This document shows positions 49,001-59,584 of a stretch of 64,000 nt of DNA, piece by piece; the stretch's first letter is position 1, and each line of letters begins with the position of its first letter. The stretch comes from Liolophura sinensis. Its lineage: Eukaryota; Mollusca; Polyplacophora; Chitonida; Chitonidae. The notes under the pieces are model-generated. The model made no database searches. It was not told the origin of the DNA and worked only from the letters and a program-made list of their open reading frames with translations. The DNA lies in assembly GCF_032854445.1 (NCBI RefSeq), contig NC_088300.1, forward strand, positions 6,696,001 through 6,760,000, given 5' to 3'. The translations under genes were made by a program, and so were the position numbers.

Positions 49001-49016
49001 GACAGCTGGATACTGA
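25083..49016 (+). CDS. MCM8: MCM8 helicase (28 coding exons, three frame breaks)
   Basis: MCM-family AAA+ helicase that acts with MCM9 in homologous recombination and interstrand-crosslink repair. Coding exons: 25083-25224, 25684-25821, 26178-26260, 26987-27047, 27825-27913, 28775-28934, 30403-30502, 31092-31133, 31540-31626, 32009-32091, 32608-32675, 33079-33268, 34371-34401, 35661-35723, 36007-36075, 36560-36637, 36838-36975, 37458-37501, 38069-38155, 38833-38896, 40456-40508, 41141-41171, 41367-41483, 42602-42667, 43300-43466, 43741-43825, 44188-44277, 48903-49016. Features: an RGG-rich start; zinc-binding CNSC/CPNTEC; Walker A GDPGLGKS (about 461-468); Walker [21 protein letters not shown]; arginine finger LLSRFD; C-terminal winged-helix ending [14 protein letters not shown]. 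Corrected length is about 846 residues (human 840). Single-base breaks occur in exon 7 (near 30416), exon 9 (31583-31587) and exon 11 (32625-32627). Every other junction is in phase, so indel errors in the assembly are the simplest reading. Confidence 0.93.
25491..25560 (-). repeat. Very degraded SINE tail
   Basis: 'tttgattgatattttacacc' and atactgaagaaatctcac resemble the antisense SINE end (tttgattggtgttttacgcc). No other part survives. Confidence 0.35.
27968..28115 (+). mobile_element. SINE copy with poly-A tail
   Basis: Sense copy in MCM8 intron 5: 'cggatggttgtgggtttccc', 'aatgctggtcactgtcgtat', 'gaaatattcctgagtacggt', 'accaatc', then a run of about 17 A. It lacks the tRNA-like head. Confidence 0.75.
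29147..29408 (+). mobile_element. Near full-length tRNA-derived SINE
   Basis: Sense copy in MCM8 intron 6. The tRNA-like head carries 'ggttagtgtgctagcgc' and a B-box-like 'gagttcaagtccagctc'. The body has 'ggatggttgtgggtttccgc' and 'cctcccaccataatgctggc'. The tail is 'caccaatcaaataaataaat'. Confidence 0.85.
29409..30402. other. Rest of MCM8 intron 6
   Basis: About 1 kb between the SINE and exon 7. I see no coding sequence, tandem array or recognisable element in it. Confidence 0.5.
32651..32800 (+). repeat. 50-bp tandem triplication across the MCM8 exon 11 donor
   Basis: Units start at 32651, 32701 and 32751 (gtca(a/g)ggtca). Each contains the last 25 bases of exon 11, a donor (GTAAGT at 32676, GTAAGA at 32726, GTAAGT at 32776) and about 24 bases of intron. 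The first copy is the real exon end. Confidence 0.9.
34566..34697. repeat. Degenerate 21-bp tandem repeat
   Basis: Units close to caatactgtgtggctgctgtg, two near-perfect and three to four degraded, in the MCM8 intron after exon 13. Confidence 0.65.
38530..38710 (+). mobile_element. SINE copy with target-site duplication
   Basis: Sense copy in MCM8 intron 19: 'cctaggtggccgaggtggtt' head, 'gcagatggtcatgggtttcc', 'cctcccaccataatgctcac' and 'aacaccaatcaaatga'. It is flanked by 15-bp repeats atcgtatcagattga (38515-38529) and atcgtatgagattga (38711-38725), one mismatch. Confidence 0.85.
40126..40148. repeat. C-rich run
   Basis: Three blocks of seven C separated by single A in MCM8 intron 20. The minus strand is therefore a G-tract with quadruplex potential. 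Confidence 0.7.
41792..42434 (-). mobile_element. tRNA-SINE-like element with inverted ends, tandemly amplified
   Basis: A 149-bp unit (41792-41940) starts TGTAACGG and ends CTGTTACA. Its minus strand carries an A-box-like segment (complement of 41864-41885, tagttcagttagtacagcac) and a B-box-like gtttgaatcc (complement near 41830-41840). With a 98-bp spacer it forms a 247-bp unit repeated about 2.6 times; the last copy ends CCGTTACA at 42434. It lies in MCM8 intron 23. Confidence 0.75.
44222..48392 (+). repeat. 110-bp array built from MCM8 exon 27 end plus its donor
   Basis: About 38 head-to-tail copies. Each has 56 bases of exon 27 (gtgagcagacctataactcc through gcta(t/a)g), then GTAAGT or GTAAGC, then about 50 intron bases. 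The first copy is the functional exon end (donor at 44278). Nearly every copy keeps GT at the donor; the one at about 47676 reads AT. One unit near 44875 is about eight bases short. Units at 46461-47340 and 47341-48220 repeat the same order of eight variants (880 bp). Confidence 0.97.
48393..48902. other. Unique remainder of MCM8 intron 27
   Basis: Single-copy sequence between the array and the final exon, ending in the acceptor ttatttacag. It would have to be paired with one of the many donors upstream. Confidence 0.7.
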
Positions 49017-49504
49017 TGTTAACCATGAAAACTTCTTGTCGTGTTCCCACACTGGTGAAAAGATTGATCACTGGTCACCACTGAAGGCAACGCTTGTAGG
49101 CTATAGTTTGTTATGGTAGGGGCGTAGAGTACAGTATCAAATGTATGATGTGCTGTCCTTGCCAAAACATTCAGCTAAAGTGTTCATCTAGCCCATCAGC
49201 CAGTCTGCCCATGACCAATGAGAACACAGACTCAAATCCAGCTCACACTCGCTCAGCCACAGCTTTCTCATTAGGTATGTCAGACACCTGGCCAAGGTCA
49301 GTGATTTACTCCGGGCACTCCGGTGTCCTCCACCCGTATACCTAATTGCTGACCTGTAAGTGAACAATCTCTGAGTATGTGTCAAAAACCACGCCCAGGC
49401 ATACATTGTACATTTATATGTGAATGGACATTAGTATTGTCAGCTAAAGTTAAAATACACACATTAAAATGACACATTTTTGTCATGTTCACAGTTTTTT
49501 TGTA

Positions 49505-49510
49505 AATAAA
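49505..49510 (+). promoter_or_regulatory. Candidate MCM8 polyadenylation signal
   Basis: AATAAA about 490 bases after the MCM8 stop, followed by T/GT-rich sequence. Confidence 0.55.
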
Positions 49511-49662
49511 CTTATGTTGTTATTTTTGCTCTATTGTATTTATGTGTTTGTCTTTATTTCTGTTAGACATGAGATAAGAATCATACCTGACACTTGAACA
49601 TTGTTAATCTTGGCACTACGTCGCTTAGTGCTCAGCACAAATAAGCCAAGTACTTGTCGGCC

Positions 49663-50150
49663 CAGTGTCAGTATACTGTGACTGGGTGGGCTGTCATGTC
49701 TGGTGCCAGATTAAAATGACTGGGTGGGCTGTTATATTTCTCAATAGTAGAAAGTGACTGGGTGGGCTGCCATGTCTGGTACCAGTATAATGTGACGGGG
49801 TGGGCTGTCATGTCTGGTGCCAGATTAAAATGGCTGGGTGGGCTGTTATATTTCTCAGTAGTATAAAGTGACTGGGTGGGCTACCATGTCTGGTGCCAGT
49901 ATAATGTGCCAGGGTGGGCTGCCATCTCTGGTGCCAGTATAAAGTTGCTGGGTGGGCTGTCTGGTGCCAACATAATGTGTCCGAGTGAACTGCCATGTTT
50001 GCATGGTGTCAGCATAATGTGACTGGGTGGGCTGCCAGTGTCTTCGGCATGTCATTATAAATATGTTAGTATTGGACCTTGCCTGTTACTAGGAGTGAAA
50101 TGACCGAAATAATGTTGAAAGCTATGTTAAACCTCAATCAAGCAATCAAA
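49663..50150. repeat. Tandem array of a 'tgactgggtgggctg' repeat
   Basis: About ten diverged units of 35-60 bp share tgactgggtgggctg, (c/t)catgtctggtgcca and gtataa, ending near 50040. A tail 'gttgaaagctatgttaaacc' follows with tcaatcaagcaatcaa to about 50150. Related single pieces lie at 60460-60627 and 63562-63600, so this is an amplified interspersed family. Confidence 0.7.
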
Positions 50151-50721
50151 CAAGTGTTCATGAGATTAATAGTTATGACGGTATCTCTTGTTTTTTGCTG
50201 CTGGGAAGGATGAATGTGGAACTGTGCTTTAACATGCTGTCAGATCTTTCCTTTTATGAACAAATTCATTGTCAAAACGAAGGATTGTTAGCCTGTTGCT
50301 CTGTGTTTTTCAGATTATTTAATGTTTATATGTATCCAATAATATTTCTCAGCAGTATTCATTCTTTTTGTTACAATGCATGGTGCATATTAAGGTTTTG
50401 GGTCTGTCATGCTTTTGTTTCCTGTGCAACAACTACCCCAAATACTGTAACAATTTCATTTTCAGTTTCAGTTTCACTATTTGTTGCCTCAGATTGACAA
50501 TCAGCATGATCTATAAATGTTCTGGATATTTAATGATTTCCTTCATTGTGATTGGTCGCTCAAAAACTAGCTTGTTCAAAGCAGACGTTTTGCATATTTA
50601 GAATGGGGTAAAAATCTATTTACTAAAATTCTATGAATTTACTTACTTGATTTTGACTGATAAGAACAAAGTCAGTATTTTACATTAGATACTGGTTGCA
50701 GGCAGTTAGGTGCACATATGC

Positions 50722-50845
50722 TGAGTGAATGAGTGCTTAAGGTTTAACGTCGTACTTAGCAGTTTTTCAGCCATGTGACTGAGTGCATGTAAGTGTAGTG
50801 TGCCTCCTTCTTGCAGGGCGGATTTCCTCCTCTTTTATAGCCTAG
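50722..50845 (-). repeat. Dispersed repeat, antisense copy
   Basis: Reverse complement carries 'aaagaggaggaaatcc', 'gctgaaaaactgctaagtac' and 'gacgttaaaccttaagcact', the same block order as 2797-2948. Confidence 0.7.
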
Positions 50846-51138
50846 TGCGGCAAATGCTGAGAAAACTGTAATTGTTTGTTAGGTACATGGTAAACATATT
50901 TTAAACAGTACAAGGAAGACATCTTGCACCAGTGATGCCTTTATTTTTATTTTTTCACTCGGTTCATGTTTTTTTGTCCAGCCTGAGGCCTCTGGAACTG
51001 AACATTTTAGGCAACCCAAGGCCTAGTCGACTTCCACATGGGCATGAAGTGGGCGTGGTCGGCCATGGACCAATGAAAACCTCGCGAGCTCTCCGTGCAG
51101 ACACTTTGACCTCGGCAGTCCACGTGTGGAAGTTTACA

Positions 51139-54100
51139 ATGGCTGCTGTAAAAGTATGTCAAGGGACCTTGTAATTTACGTTTTATGGCGATTTAAAAAG
51201 CTGTGTACATTATTTTCTGTGTCATAATACATTAATCTGAGGTACCACACTGACTGACAGGCGCATGTACCAATGTCAAAGGAAAGCACGAATGTTTACC
51301 TAACTGTCACATGCGCTACAACAACAACGTTAACAGTAACACTTCACTTTGCGCAAATTAGTCCCTAGTTTGGGCGCACGGTAGTGGTTTTTGGGCTTAT
51401 TAGAGAACATTTAATAGGACCTGAAGGGAGTTTATTTATTACCTGTGTATTGTTCGCCTAAGTAAGGGTGGGTGGTTTATGGAATAACCCGAGATAATAT
51501 GACCTGAAGCTATCTTGTACGGTCTTCATGTGACCTACTTGCACTCCGTGTGAAGTAACATGATCACTTTCAGCTGGTCCCTCATTGAACATGGTCAAAA
51601 ATACGTGTAGGTTGAACAACTACCGGTACTGCTGATTTAGTAAGAAAATATGTTCTTTGATTAGAGGGTCGGTGGTCCCCTGAGCCATGAAGTAGTAGTG
51701 CGTGGGGAGTACATGTTTGAGGATTCATGTACATTATACTGTATGACACATGAACACATCATTTAAATCAGTCAAACTTCAGGATTGAACATCATTATAA
51801 TGGGTAATAAAATATTGTTATTTAAGGGTTTAACACCTTCATCTGGGTGTTTGTTATGTAACTCGATACCGCTAAACTTTGTTTTGTACCAAGTCTTTTT
51901 TACAGCATTTAAGGGATTTGACTCGGTATGAAATAAGGCTCAGATATATCTGGTTACACAACAAACACCAAGATGAAGGTGCTAAATTCTATTCTACCCC
52001 AAAAACTGAAGAAAATGTGCCAAAAACGGCATATTTCATGCAGTTGTTACTTTTCACTCCCTATGTAGAGGTCCTGTATTTTAGACCAATCAGTGGTAAG
52101 CTTAGGCCACTGCTGTTGACCTAGGGTGCTTATGATTAAACAGAATCACCGGTGTCTCCAGCCTGCCTGAGCCATTCGTGTGACGTTATTGTAACGTGAT
52201 TGATCCTCATCAGCTAGACCACCAGGATTTCTGTATAGTCGTAAAAACCTCTAAATATTTCAAAGATCCGTATATAAGATGTGTTTTTTTGTTGCGTGAT
52301 GTAAAAGTATACTGTAGATGTATTATGATGTCATGACACTGAGCTCAGTTTGAAATGTCATGAAACAAATGTTTCTCTTTCCATGTCATGGCATCTGCAT
52401 ATAAAATATCAAAGATGTAAAACAACAAAGGCGATATCTATAAGTTGTGCGAAATAACACTTTTTATCACTAAGAGAAATTCCAATAGTTCAGCTTCATG
52501 TAAATGATAAAAGGAAGTCTAACAAGTAAACAAACTCCAGTTCTTATGTTTGTAGAAATAAACAGCTTGGGATGATATTATTTGGGGAGGTAAACGTACT
52601 GGTTGGTTTGTTGCGTGACACACTTGATGGTGTTTGAAATGTCATCTCTATTATTATTTATATTTGCACACGGCTTGCAACTTACAGCAGGACAGAAATA
52701 CACACCTTTAGGTCAACGTTTAATTCGTCATAAGTAATAAAGAATGAGAAACAATTATTTATGGCCCTAATTAAATGTTGCTTATAAATATTTTGTTTTC
52801 AATTTCAGCCTGTCCTTTATTCGTATTACCGTAGCTCATGTGCATGGCGAGTCAGAATTGGTGAGTTGTGACAGGTATCTTCACTGATCACATATATGAT
52901 CTGTTTCGTTATATTGTTGTCACAAGAGGGCAAAAAATCTGTTTTGTGATCCCAGTTTAGCTATCTTTTTTTCCATGGGGAACCAATAATCTAATTTGTG
53001 TTAAAAGTACATCTGGTAGGAAATCCAGACTAATTTCAGTTGCGGAGTTTTATGTGAACCACTCTAATTACTGCAAATAACAATATCTAATTGATTCAGA
53101 TGTCTTAATTATAAGAGACCATGCTGTAGGAATGTATTGCCACTTCTACGGTGTTAATAATATACACCTGTTCTGTATCTATTACAGCCCTTGCACTAAA
53201 GGGAATAGACTATGAGTATGTTCCGGTACATTTGGTCAAGGATGGAGGACAGCAGGTAATTATGATTGAGCTATTTTAGTGCAAGAAATTACAGAAAAGC
53301 TTAATAGTGTAACACATGGCTGTTGAGGGGCCCTGGACAGCTGGTGGCCGGTGCTGGATGTCCAGAAGCCCTGGACTTTGCAGGTTCATATACACCTTCT
53401 GTTGGTTTGGGTTGCAATCTACTTTCCCAAGGGTTGTGCCCAGTTCCTCTTGTAATAATGTTGGTCGCCATCATATAAGTGAAATATTCTTGACTACAGC
53501 GTAAAGCACCTGTCAAATAAATAAATGTGCACAAACTTGTTTAAGGCACCTGTCTGATGAGGTGTAGCAGTGATTCCCCTAAGCTCTATCTGGCTTCTGT
53601 CAGCCATATTCCTAGCGCCTACCATGTAAAGCATGGAACACGAATCAGCTAATAACCTGTATGTGGGAAGGTATGTGAGCAACCTGCGGATGGTCGTGGG
53701 TTTCCTCCTGGCTCTGCTCGGCTTCCTCCCACCATGATGCTGGCTGCCGTCATAAAAGTGAAATATTCTTGAGTATGGTGTAAAACACAAATCAAATAAA
53801 TATATAAATAATAAACATACAACTGTAGAGAATAAGTTCATTTGAATTTGAAATTCTACATAAACATGTGTACTACATTTTAATGTCAACAAAACAGAGA
53901 TACATTTATGCAGATGTTCATCTATACATATTGGGGTTGCTTATGAAATGGATACTGAGTGTTGTGGTTGTTGCCAAACTGTTGTTGAGCCCTTCCACTG
54001 CCATGGAAAAGCTCTTCATGGACATACTATGTGGTAGATATGTATATGTGTGTTTGCAGCACAAGGAGGATTACAAGACCATGAACCCCATGGCTCAGGT

Positions 54101-57100
54101 GCCCACCCTGCTCATTGATGGCCTCACCCTGACCCAGTCCGTGAGTCACCTTGTTCCTCATTTCTTATAATTGGTTACATCCCATTAATGGAAATCTGCA
54201 CGTGATCTGACAGTGCTGCCTCTATGGCCGTATGTGGGAAGGCCTACCAACAAACTGCCGATTGTCATGGGTTTCCCTCTTGCTCTGCATGGTTTCCTCT
54301 TACCATAATGCTGGCTGCCGTTGTACAAGTGAAATATTGTTTACGGAGTAAAACTCTATTCAAATGAATAGATACTGGTAAATAATGCTTGAGCGTATAT
54401 CCATCCTGTGTCTGAAACGGGTTGAAAAAGTGATCCTGGATAGGGCTTGATTGAGGATAAAAGTTAGGGCACCCTGTAAGTTGTTCCAGCATTGACTTTT
54501 ATTTGAATAAGCACTTTTTCACTCCGGCTAAAGCCAGTTTGAGACAATAATGTTACATAAATTACCTGCTCATGAAACCTTTAAAAGACAAGACAGCACC
54601 TGGCTAGGATACTCAGACTTTCAAGTATTATAGTACAAAATGTCAATACTATATCCAAATGGCTAGTGTGAGTTAAGGCAGCCATCTTGAGAATTTTATT
54701 CAATTAAACACGTTGTTGTCCGATTGCGCCGCCCAAGCTGTGACGTAGCCTTTAACCGTGAAGTGACCTATGATAACACAGAACGACTGTATAAGATATC
54801 AATTTGAGATAGTGTACAATGATTTAATGACATGTAGCCAAAGGGCCATTTCACAAAGTGTTGTGGGGCAGGTCTGTATCATTTCACCACAGACATAAAA
54901 TCAGTTGATTTACAAGCTGTGTAATATCAGCGTCAGTGCAATACTCATTAGAGATGCTGAACTAAGGTTTATGAGGATGAGAAGACGGCATCTCATCAGA
55001 CAACACTTACAAGTATTTAAATCTTATGATACAATTTTTTTCTCTGAAATTATTACAAATGAAGAATTAAAATTTTGTTCCTTCCTCTTTCTAGCATACA
55101 AGTGATGTTTTTTTCTGTTTTCTTTCATTAAGTGCAGTAAAATAATTTTAACGCTGTGTTCAAGCCAAAGTACTTTATCTGACGTCCGGTATAACTAGGT
55201 CAGCACTGTAATTTAATAAACATTTACTTGGGGTAAAAATCACCAGGACAAACCCTCTGAAGGCAGACCACTCAATATTCTCCACTTTTTCCAGATTGCA
55301 ATAATTGAATATTTGGATGAGACCCGGCCATCTCCACCTCTCTTGCCCTCTGACCCCAAGGACAAAGTCAAGGTTGGTATGGCTGATATCCTATTATTTA
55401 ATGTTTCTTGCATACTCTGTTGTGGAAGTGATCAACAGTTAAATCTACAGGCTTGTCATTTACGTGTAGCTAGCAGGCTGTAAGGGCTTTCATCAGCTTT
55501 TATCCAGTTTCTCCACTCATAAACCGGACTGAAGTCAAGCGAGTGAAATGTTCTTACGTATAACATAAAACATGTGAGGATTTTTATTTATTTGTGTACA
55601 TTTTCTCTCCCAAGAAAATGATTTGTTTGGAAGATAACATGTGTCCCTCTGGAAAAATGAGTTTCTGCAACAAATGTACTCCATGACCTTTATTTACCTC
55701 TTAAAATGGATTTTTGTCCAGCAAATTTTGAGGGCAGGCACAGTACCTCATTTATAATCAGCATGTTACGCTCTGTAATCTTCAGGTGAGAATGATTGCA
55801 GAGACAATAGCCTCAGGAATTCAGCCATTGCAGAACCTCGCTGTCCTCCTCCAGCTAGACGAGGACAAACGCCCAGCCTGGGGGAACCGCTGTATTGACA
55901 CAGGATTCCAGGGTACTTTGTTCTCCCAGACCTGTTCACATTACATACTTTCTGGTCATAAGTCTTTAACTAATGTTGTTTTATGAAAAACCATAGTACT
56001 GATGATTATGTTAATTACATGAGACCACTCTTACAGGGATTTGTGATGGGGATTCCCTTGCAACCACTTCAGTGTTGCGTCCCCAGTGAAGTAAAAACTT
56101 AATATGTCTTGCTGGCTAACTCTGGAGAAAAAAAAGCTTTATGAGATTTGTCAGATACCTGGTGGAGAGCAGTGGGTTTCCCCTGGCTTTTGGTTCATCC
56201 ACCCATGAACCAGATTGTCGTGATTTTGGGGGAAAAGTGTTTCCTGCAGGGTTTCGCAGGTTTCCTTCCACCAGCGTGGATAAATTGTATACATGTACAT
56301 ATAAATAAATCTGTGTTTCCAGTGAGTGTTTCCATCGGTGTTTTCTTCATAGAGCCCTTTCATAGGGTTTTAATGGATTCTCAACACCTCACCACAACCT
56401 GGCTAATATAGTGCCATTGTGGCATTAAACCTGTTATTCATTCATTCTTAAGGATACCAACAGTAGCTTTTATGAATTGAATTGTCTGCTACCCATGGAA
56501 ACTTGTGTACTTGCTGAATATCAAAATCTTCCCTGCGAGATGGGACTACAGGAAAATATTTTCTAGAACATGTTTAAGTGGCTTGTTTTCTCATCAGACC
56601 AGAGTGGAATTCAAAGATTAAGAGTGACAACATGTGCCTTGGTTCATTTATTAGAACTTTGAAACTTTTATCATAATTATGCATACTAAGGAATCTTGAG
56701 ACATTTGAGGCATTTTGTGCCTAATTGCTTGATGTATTCTTGGGTATGGCATGAAACACCAGTCAAATAAATAAATAAATTTTGCCTGATGTTGTGTTTC
56801 TGTTGTCTCAACAACACTAGTCAATCACTGTCTGTTCTGTTCACAGCTGTGGAGGCCATGCTATCTCAGACAGCAGAGAAGTACAGTTACGGAAATTCCC
56901 TCACTGTTGCAGATCTCTGCCTGGTTCCTCAAGTCTACAATGCTAACAGGTTAGTTATCTTTCCTTGTGAATGGTCTCTCATGTGTATTGATAAATTCAT
57001 ACTGCAATAATTAGTTGATGAATGGATTTCTAGGTTAAAATTTACGCTTGGTATGGCCACTTTTAATTGTTGTCTTCTTGATTGTTAGTAATTTTTGCAT

Positions 57101-57638
57101 TTACTTTGAGCCTGGATCAATATTATGCTGTGTATTAGTGTTTTGTTTGCCATATTTATCTGATACATTTAGTAACATGTACATAGTACTGATGCCAGAA
57201 CACTTTTTGCCATCAATATTGCATACAAAATTAAGCTCACACTACAAGTGAAACTGTGTGACCGTGGGAAAGTTTGTCAGTTACTTGCCAAAAGTCGGTG
57301 GTTTACTCAGGGACCATAACTAACCACTGACAGAGGTGAAATATTCTTAGGCAGTGTTAAAAACCAATCCAGCAAATACATTGGATTGTCAATAAATTTG
57401 ATGTTGGTACATGTGCTTTGGTTAGTTGCCATACGTAATCTCTGCAGTCCGGATGGCTTTTTTGTCAGCAGTATGTCATACTTACATCCATTCTGTGGGT
57501 TGTCTGTTTGATAGGTTCAAAGTGGATATGTCCAAATTTCCGACCATTTCTCGTGTTCATGATGAACTGGCCAAACTGGAAGCATTTAAGAAAGCTCATC
57601 CTAGCCAGCAACCTGACTGTCCCGATGACCAGAAGTGA
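51139..57638 (+). CDS. GSTZ1: Glutathione S-transferase zeta / maleylacetoacetate isomerase
   Basis: Glutathione-dependent isomerisation of maleylacetoacetate to fumarylacetoacetate in tyrosine breakdown; the family also dechlorinates dichloroacetate. Exons: 51139-51153, 52809-52860, 53188-53255, 54060-54140, 55295-55372, 55786-55912, 56847-56949, 57515-57638. All are in phase and give 215 residues plus TGA, against 216 in human. The zeta-class active-site motif SSCAWRVRIAL lies at residues 14-24. The thioredoxin-like domain continues with NPMAQVPTLLIDG, TLTQSIAIIEYLDE; the helical domain has GIQPLQNLAVL and LTVADLCLVPQVYNA. Start MAAVK chosen by homology; an in-frame ATG at 51073 could add 22 residues (see findings). 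Lies 2.1 kb downstream of MCM8 on the same strand. No defects seen. Confidence 0.96.
51154..52808. other. GSTZ1 intron 1
   Basis: About 1.65 kb of single-copy AT-rich sequence. I see no nested gene, tandem array or clear mobile element. Confidence 0.55.
53316..53526 (+). mobile_element. Diverged SINE copy
   Basis: GSTZ1 intron 3. The second half is clear: 'tgcccagttcctcttgtaat', 'aatgttggtcgccatcatat', 'gaaatattcttgactacagc', 'tgtcaaataaataaat'. The head is poorly preserved. Confidence 0.65.
53640..53812 (+). mobile_element. SINE copy, head missing
   Basis: GSTZ1 intron 3, second copy: 'tatgtgggaaggtatgtgag', 'cggatggtcgtgggtttcct', 'cctcccaccatgatgctggc', 'gaaatattcttgagtatggt' and an aaatcaaataaatatataaa tail. 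Confidence 0.75.
54205..54372 (+). mobile_element. SINE copy, degraded
   Basis: GSTZ1 intron 4: 'tatgtgggaaggcctaccaa', 'gattgtcatgggtttccctc', 'ccataatgctggctgccgtt', 'gtgaaatattg' and 'attcaaatgaata'. Confidence 0.7.
55450..55572 (+). repeat. Very degraded SINE-like sequence
   Basis: GSTZ1 intron 5: 'tttctccactcataaaccgg', 'gcgagtgaaatgttcttacg' and 'tataacataaaac' follow the SINE order loosely. Confidence 0.4.
56710..56780 (+). repeat. SINE tail fragment
   Basis: 'gtattcttgggtatggcatg', then aaacaccagtcaaataaata, in GSTZ1 intron 6. Only the 3' end of the element is present. Confidence 0.6.
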
Positions 57639-57899
57639 ATTCTAGTATTATATCATGTATGAATTTGTATTAATCGGAGGACTTATAATTTCTGAACTGG
57701 TTGTGGTTGTAATTCGTTTCTAGCATACAGTGGTGTTTTCAGTGAAGGCTATTACTACCTGGGAATTGAACAATTTAATACAGCCTTGAACTCTAAACAC
57801 ATCTTTATGTTATTTTACAGTCAATAAGAACTCACATTTAAGTTTTGGCAGAATTTCTTGGACTGTATTATTGGACTGCATTTGTCATTTTGTAAAAGT

Positions 57900-57905
57900 A
57901 ATAAA
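57900..57905 (+). promoter_or_regulatory. Candidate GSTZ1 polyadenylation signal
   Basis: AATAAA about 260 bases after the GSTZ1 stop codon, the first in that UTR. Confidence 0.55.
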
Positions 57906-59334
57906 AAGAAGACGTTTATAACTATACAGGATTTGTACATGTGTTAAAGGAACGTGAACAGTGCTTATACCATTATTTCACCTCATATAAATCCTACAAG
58001 ATTAGAACAAGGCTCATTTCGTCTCCATTCATTTGGGTAAATCAGATAAAAGATAATTAACATGTCAGACAGTTTATATCTAGTGATATGCAAAATATGT
58101 GTGCATCTTGTTTATGTTTTGAGTTTTACAGACTAGGTATAGTTGAGTTATACTTATGTTGGTTTGCTATGTTGGCTTACGTTAAAAGTGTTCTAAACTG
58201 ATCAGATTTATCTAGTCTTATCCCAGAGTCTCAGTACCAGAATGAGACCAGGATTTGATGCTGGGGCACTAACAAATGTTGTGGGTGTTGTAATATTGGC
58301 AGGCCTCAGAACCCTTTACTCTTCAGGGAGAAAAAGTATGGATTATAAGTTATAACTCACATTTCATTTTCAAACTTGAGATAAATTTTAGCACTTAGTA
58401 TTTGCTGGCTAAGTAGTGAAAGGTGCGGGAACAGGTATCCTTTAATCATATTTGTGTAAGGAACTAAGAACAGAAGTACTCTCCTGACATAAAGAAGAAC
58501 TGTTTGCAAACAGTGTAACAGAATGTAACTAAAGTATTAATAGATGACTATACCACCACAGCTGCTAATCTAGAGATTAGTATGGTTCCCATGCATTGCA
58601 AGAGGTCCTGTGTTTAAATTCAGTGATCTGTGGTTGTCAGTATTACAACCATTAAAACTGATTACCGTAAGTCTCCAACCTTTTCGCTTGTTTGCAAGGT
58701 GTTTATTCAAGCATATTCCGAGAACAGTATTCTACATAGCCTGATGAAGTTATATTTTTTGTGAAGTCTTGAAATTTGCCTCACCCAACTAATGTAGTTT
58801 TGTCTCTGGAAGCAAATTAAAAATTGCATAAATCTCACTGAAAGTTGTTCTTTCATATGCGAAAAGGTTGAGGAATTAGGGTAGTGCTCTACCTGCTGGA
58901 GATTAACTGTCAGAAACTGTTTTACCGTCACTAGACCCTAGACATCAGAGGAATGTAGGTTTTTGTAGAGGAATGTAAGTTTTTCTTTGTTTTTTTTTTG
59001 TACGAGTCTCTCTCGGCTCATTGAAGCTGTCACTAAACACTTTTGGAATCTGATGATTCTAGGATTTGTGTATTAACCCAGCTTATGAAAGCAGTGCCTG
59101 TTGAAAGGATTTGTGACATCATCATTGCCTAATTTGTATTCTTTCCCCTATGGTTGGATACTGTCAGTATGGTTACCATTATTTCAATCATTCAAACTGA
59201 TAGTGTTAAAGGTTCTCTAAATGTGTGAACTGGACTGGACCAGTGGGCATGATACAACCTTAATATTTTAGCTGTATCATATCATGTGTTTAGTATGCAT
59301 ACCCCACTTCTACATCATACTATAATTACTATGA

Positions 59335-59584
59335 TTTATTTATTTATTTATTTGATTGGTGTTTTACGCCGTACTCAAGAATATCTCAGTTATACGACGG
59401 CGGCCAGCATTATGGTGGGAGGAAACCCACAACCATCCACAGGTTGCTAACAGACCTTCCCACTTACGTCCGGAGAGGAAGCCAGCATGAGCTGGACTTG
59501 AACTCACAGCAACCGCATTGGTGAGAGGCTTCTGGGTCATTATGCTGTGCTAGCGCACTAACCGACTAAGCCACGGAGGCCCCC
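59335..59584 (-). mobile_element. Full-length tRNA-derived SINE with target-site duplication
   Basis: Best copy in the window. Antisense order: (ttta)n tail, 'gattggtgttttacgccgta', 'cggcggccagcattatggtg', 'ggaggaaacccacaaccatc', 'gacttgaactcacagc' (B-box complement), then 'gcgcactaaccgactaagcc' (A-box complement) and 'acggaggcccc'. Flanked by taattactatga (59323-59334) and taattattatga (59585-59596). Confidence 0.92.

Larger units (their letters stand above)
49511..51138. other. Intergenic region, MCM8 to GSTZ1
   Basis: About 1.6 kb holding the tandem array at 49663-50150 and an antisense dispersed repeat at 50722-50845. The last 200 bases are more GC-rich and should hold the GSTZ1 promoter; a CCAAT motif is at 51070-51074. 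No further gene seen. Confidence 0.55.

Noticed and set aside
49188-49406. Open frames just after the MCM8 stop
   Set aside because: They lie in the 3' UTR over a degraded repeat and resemble no protein.
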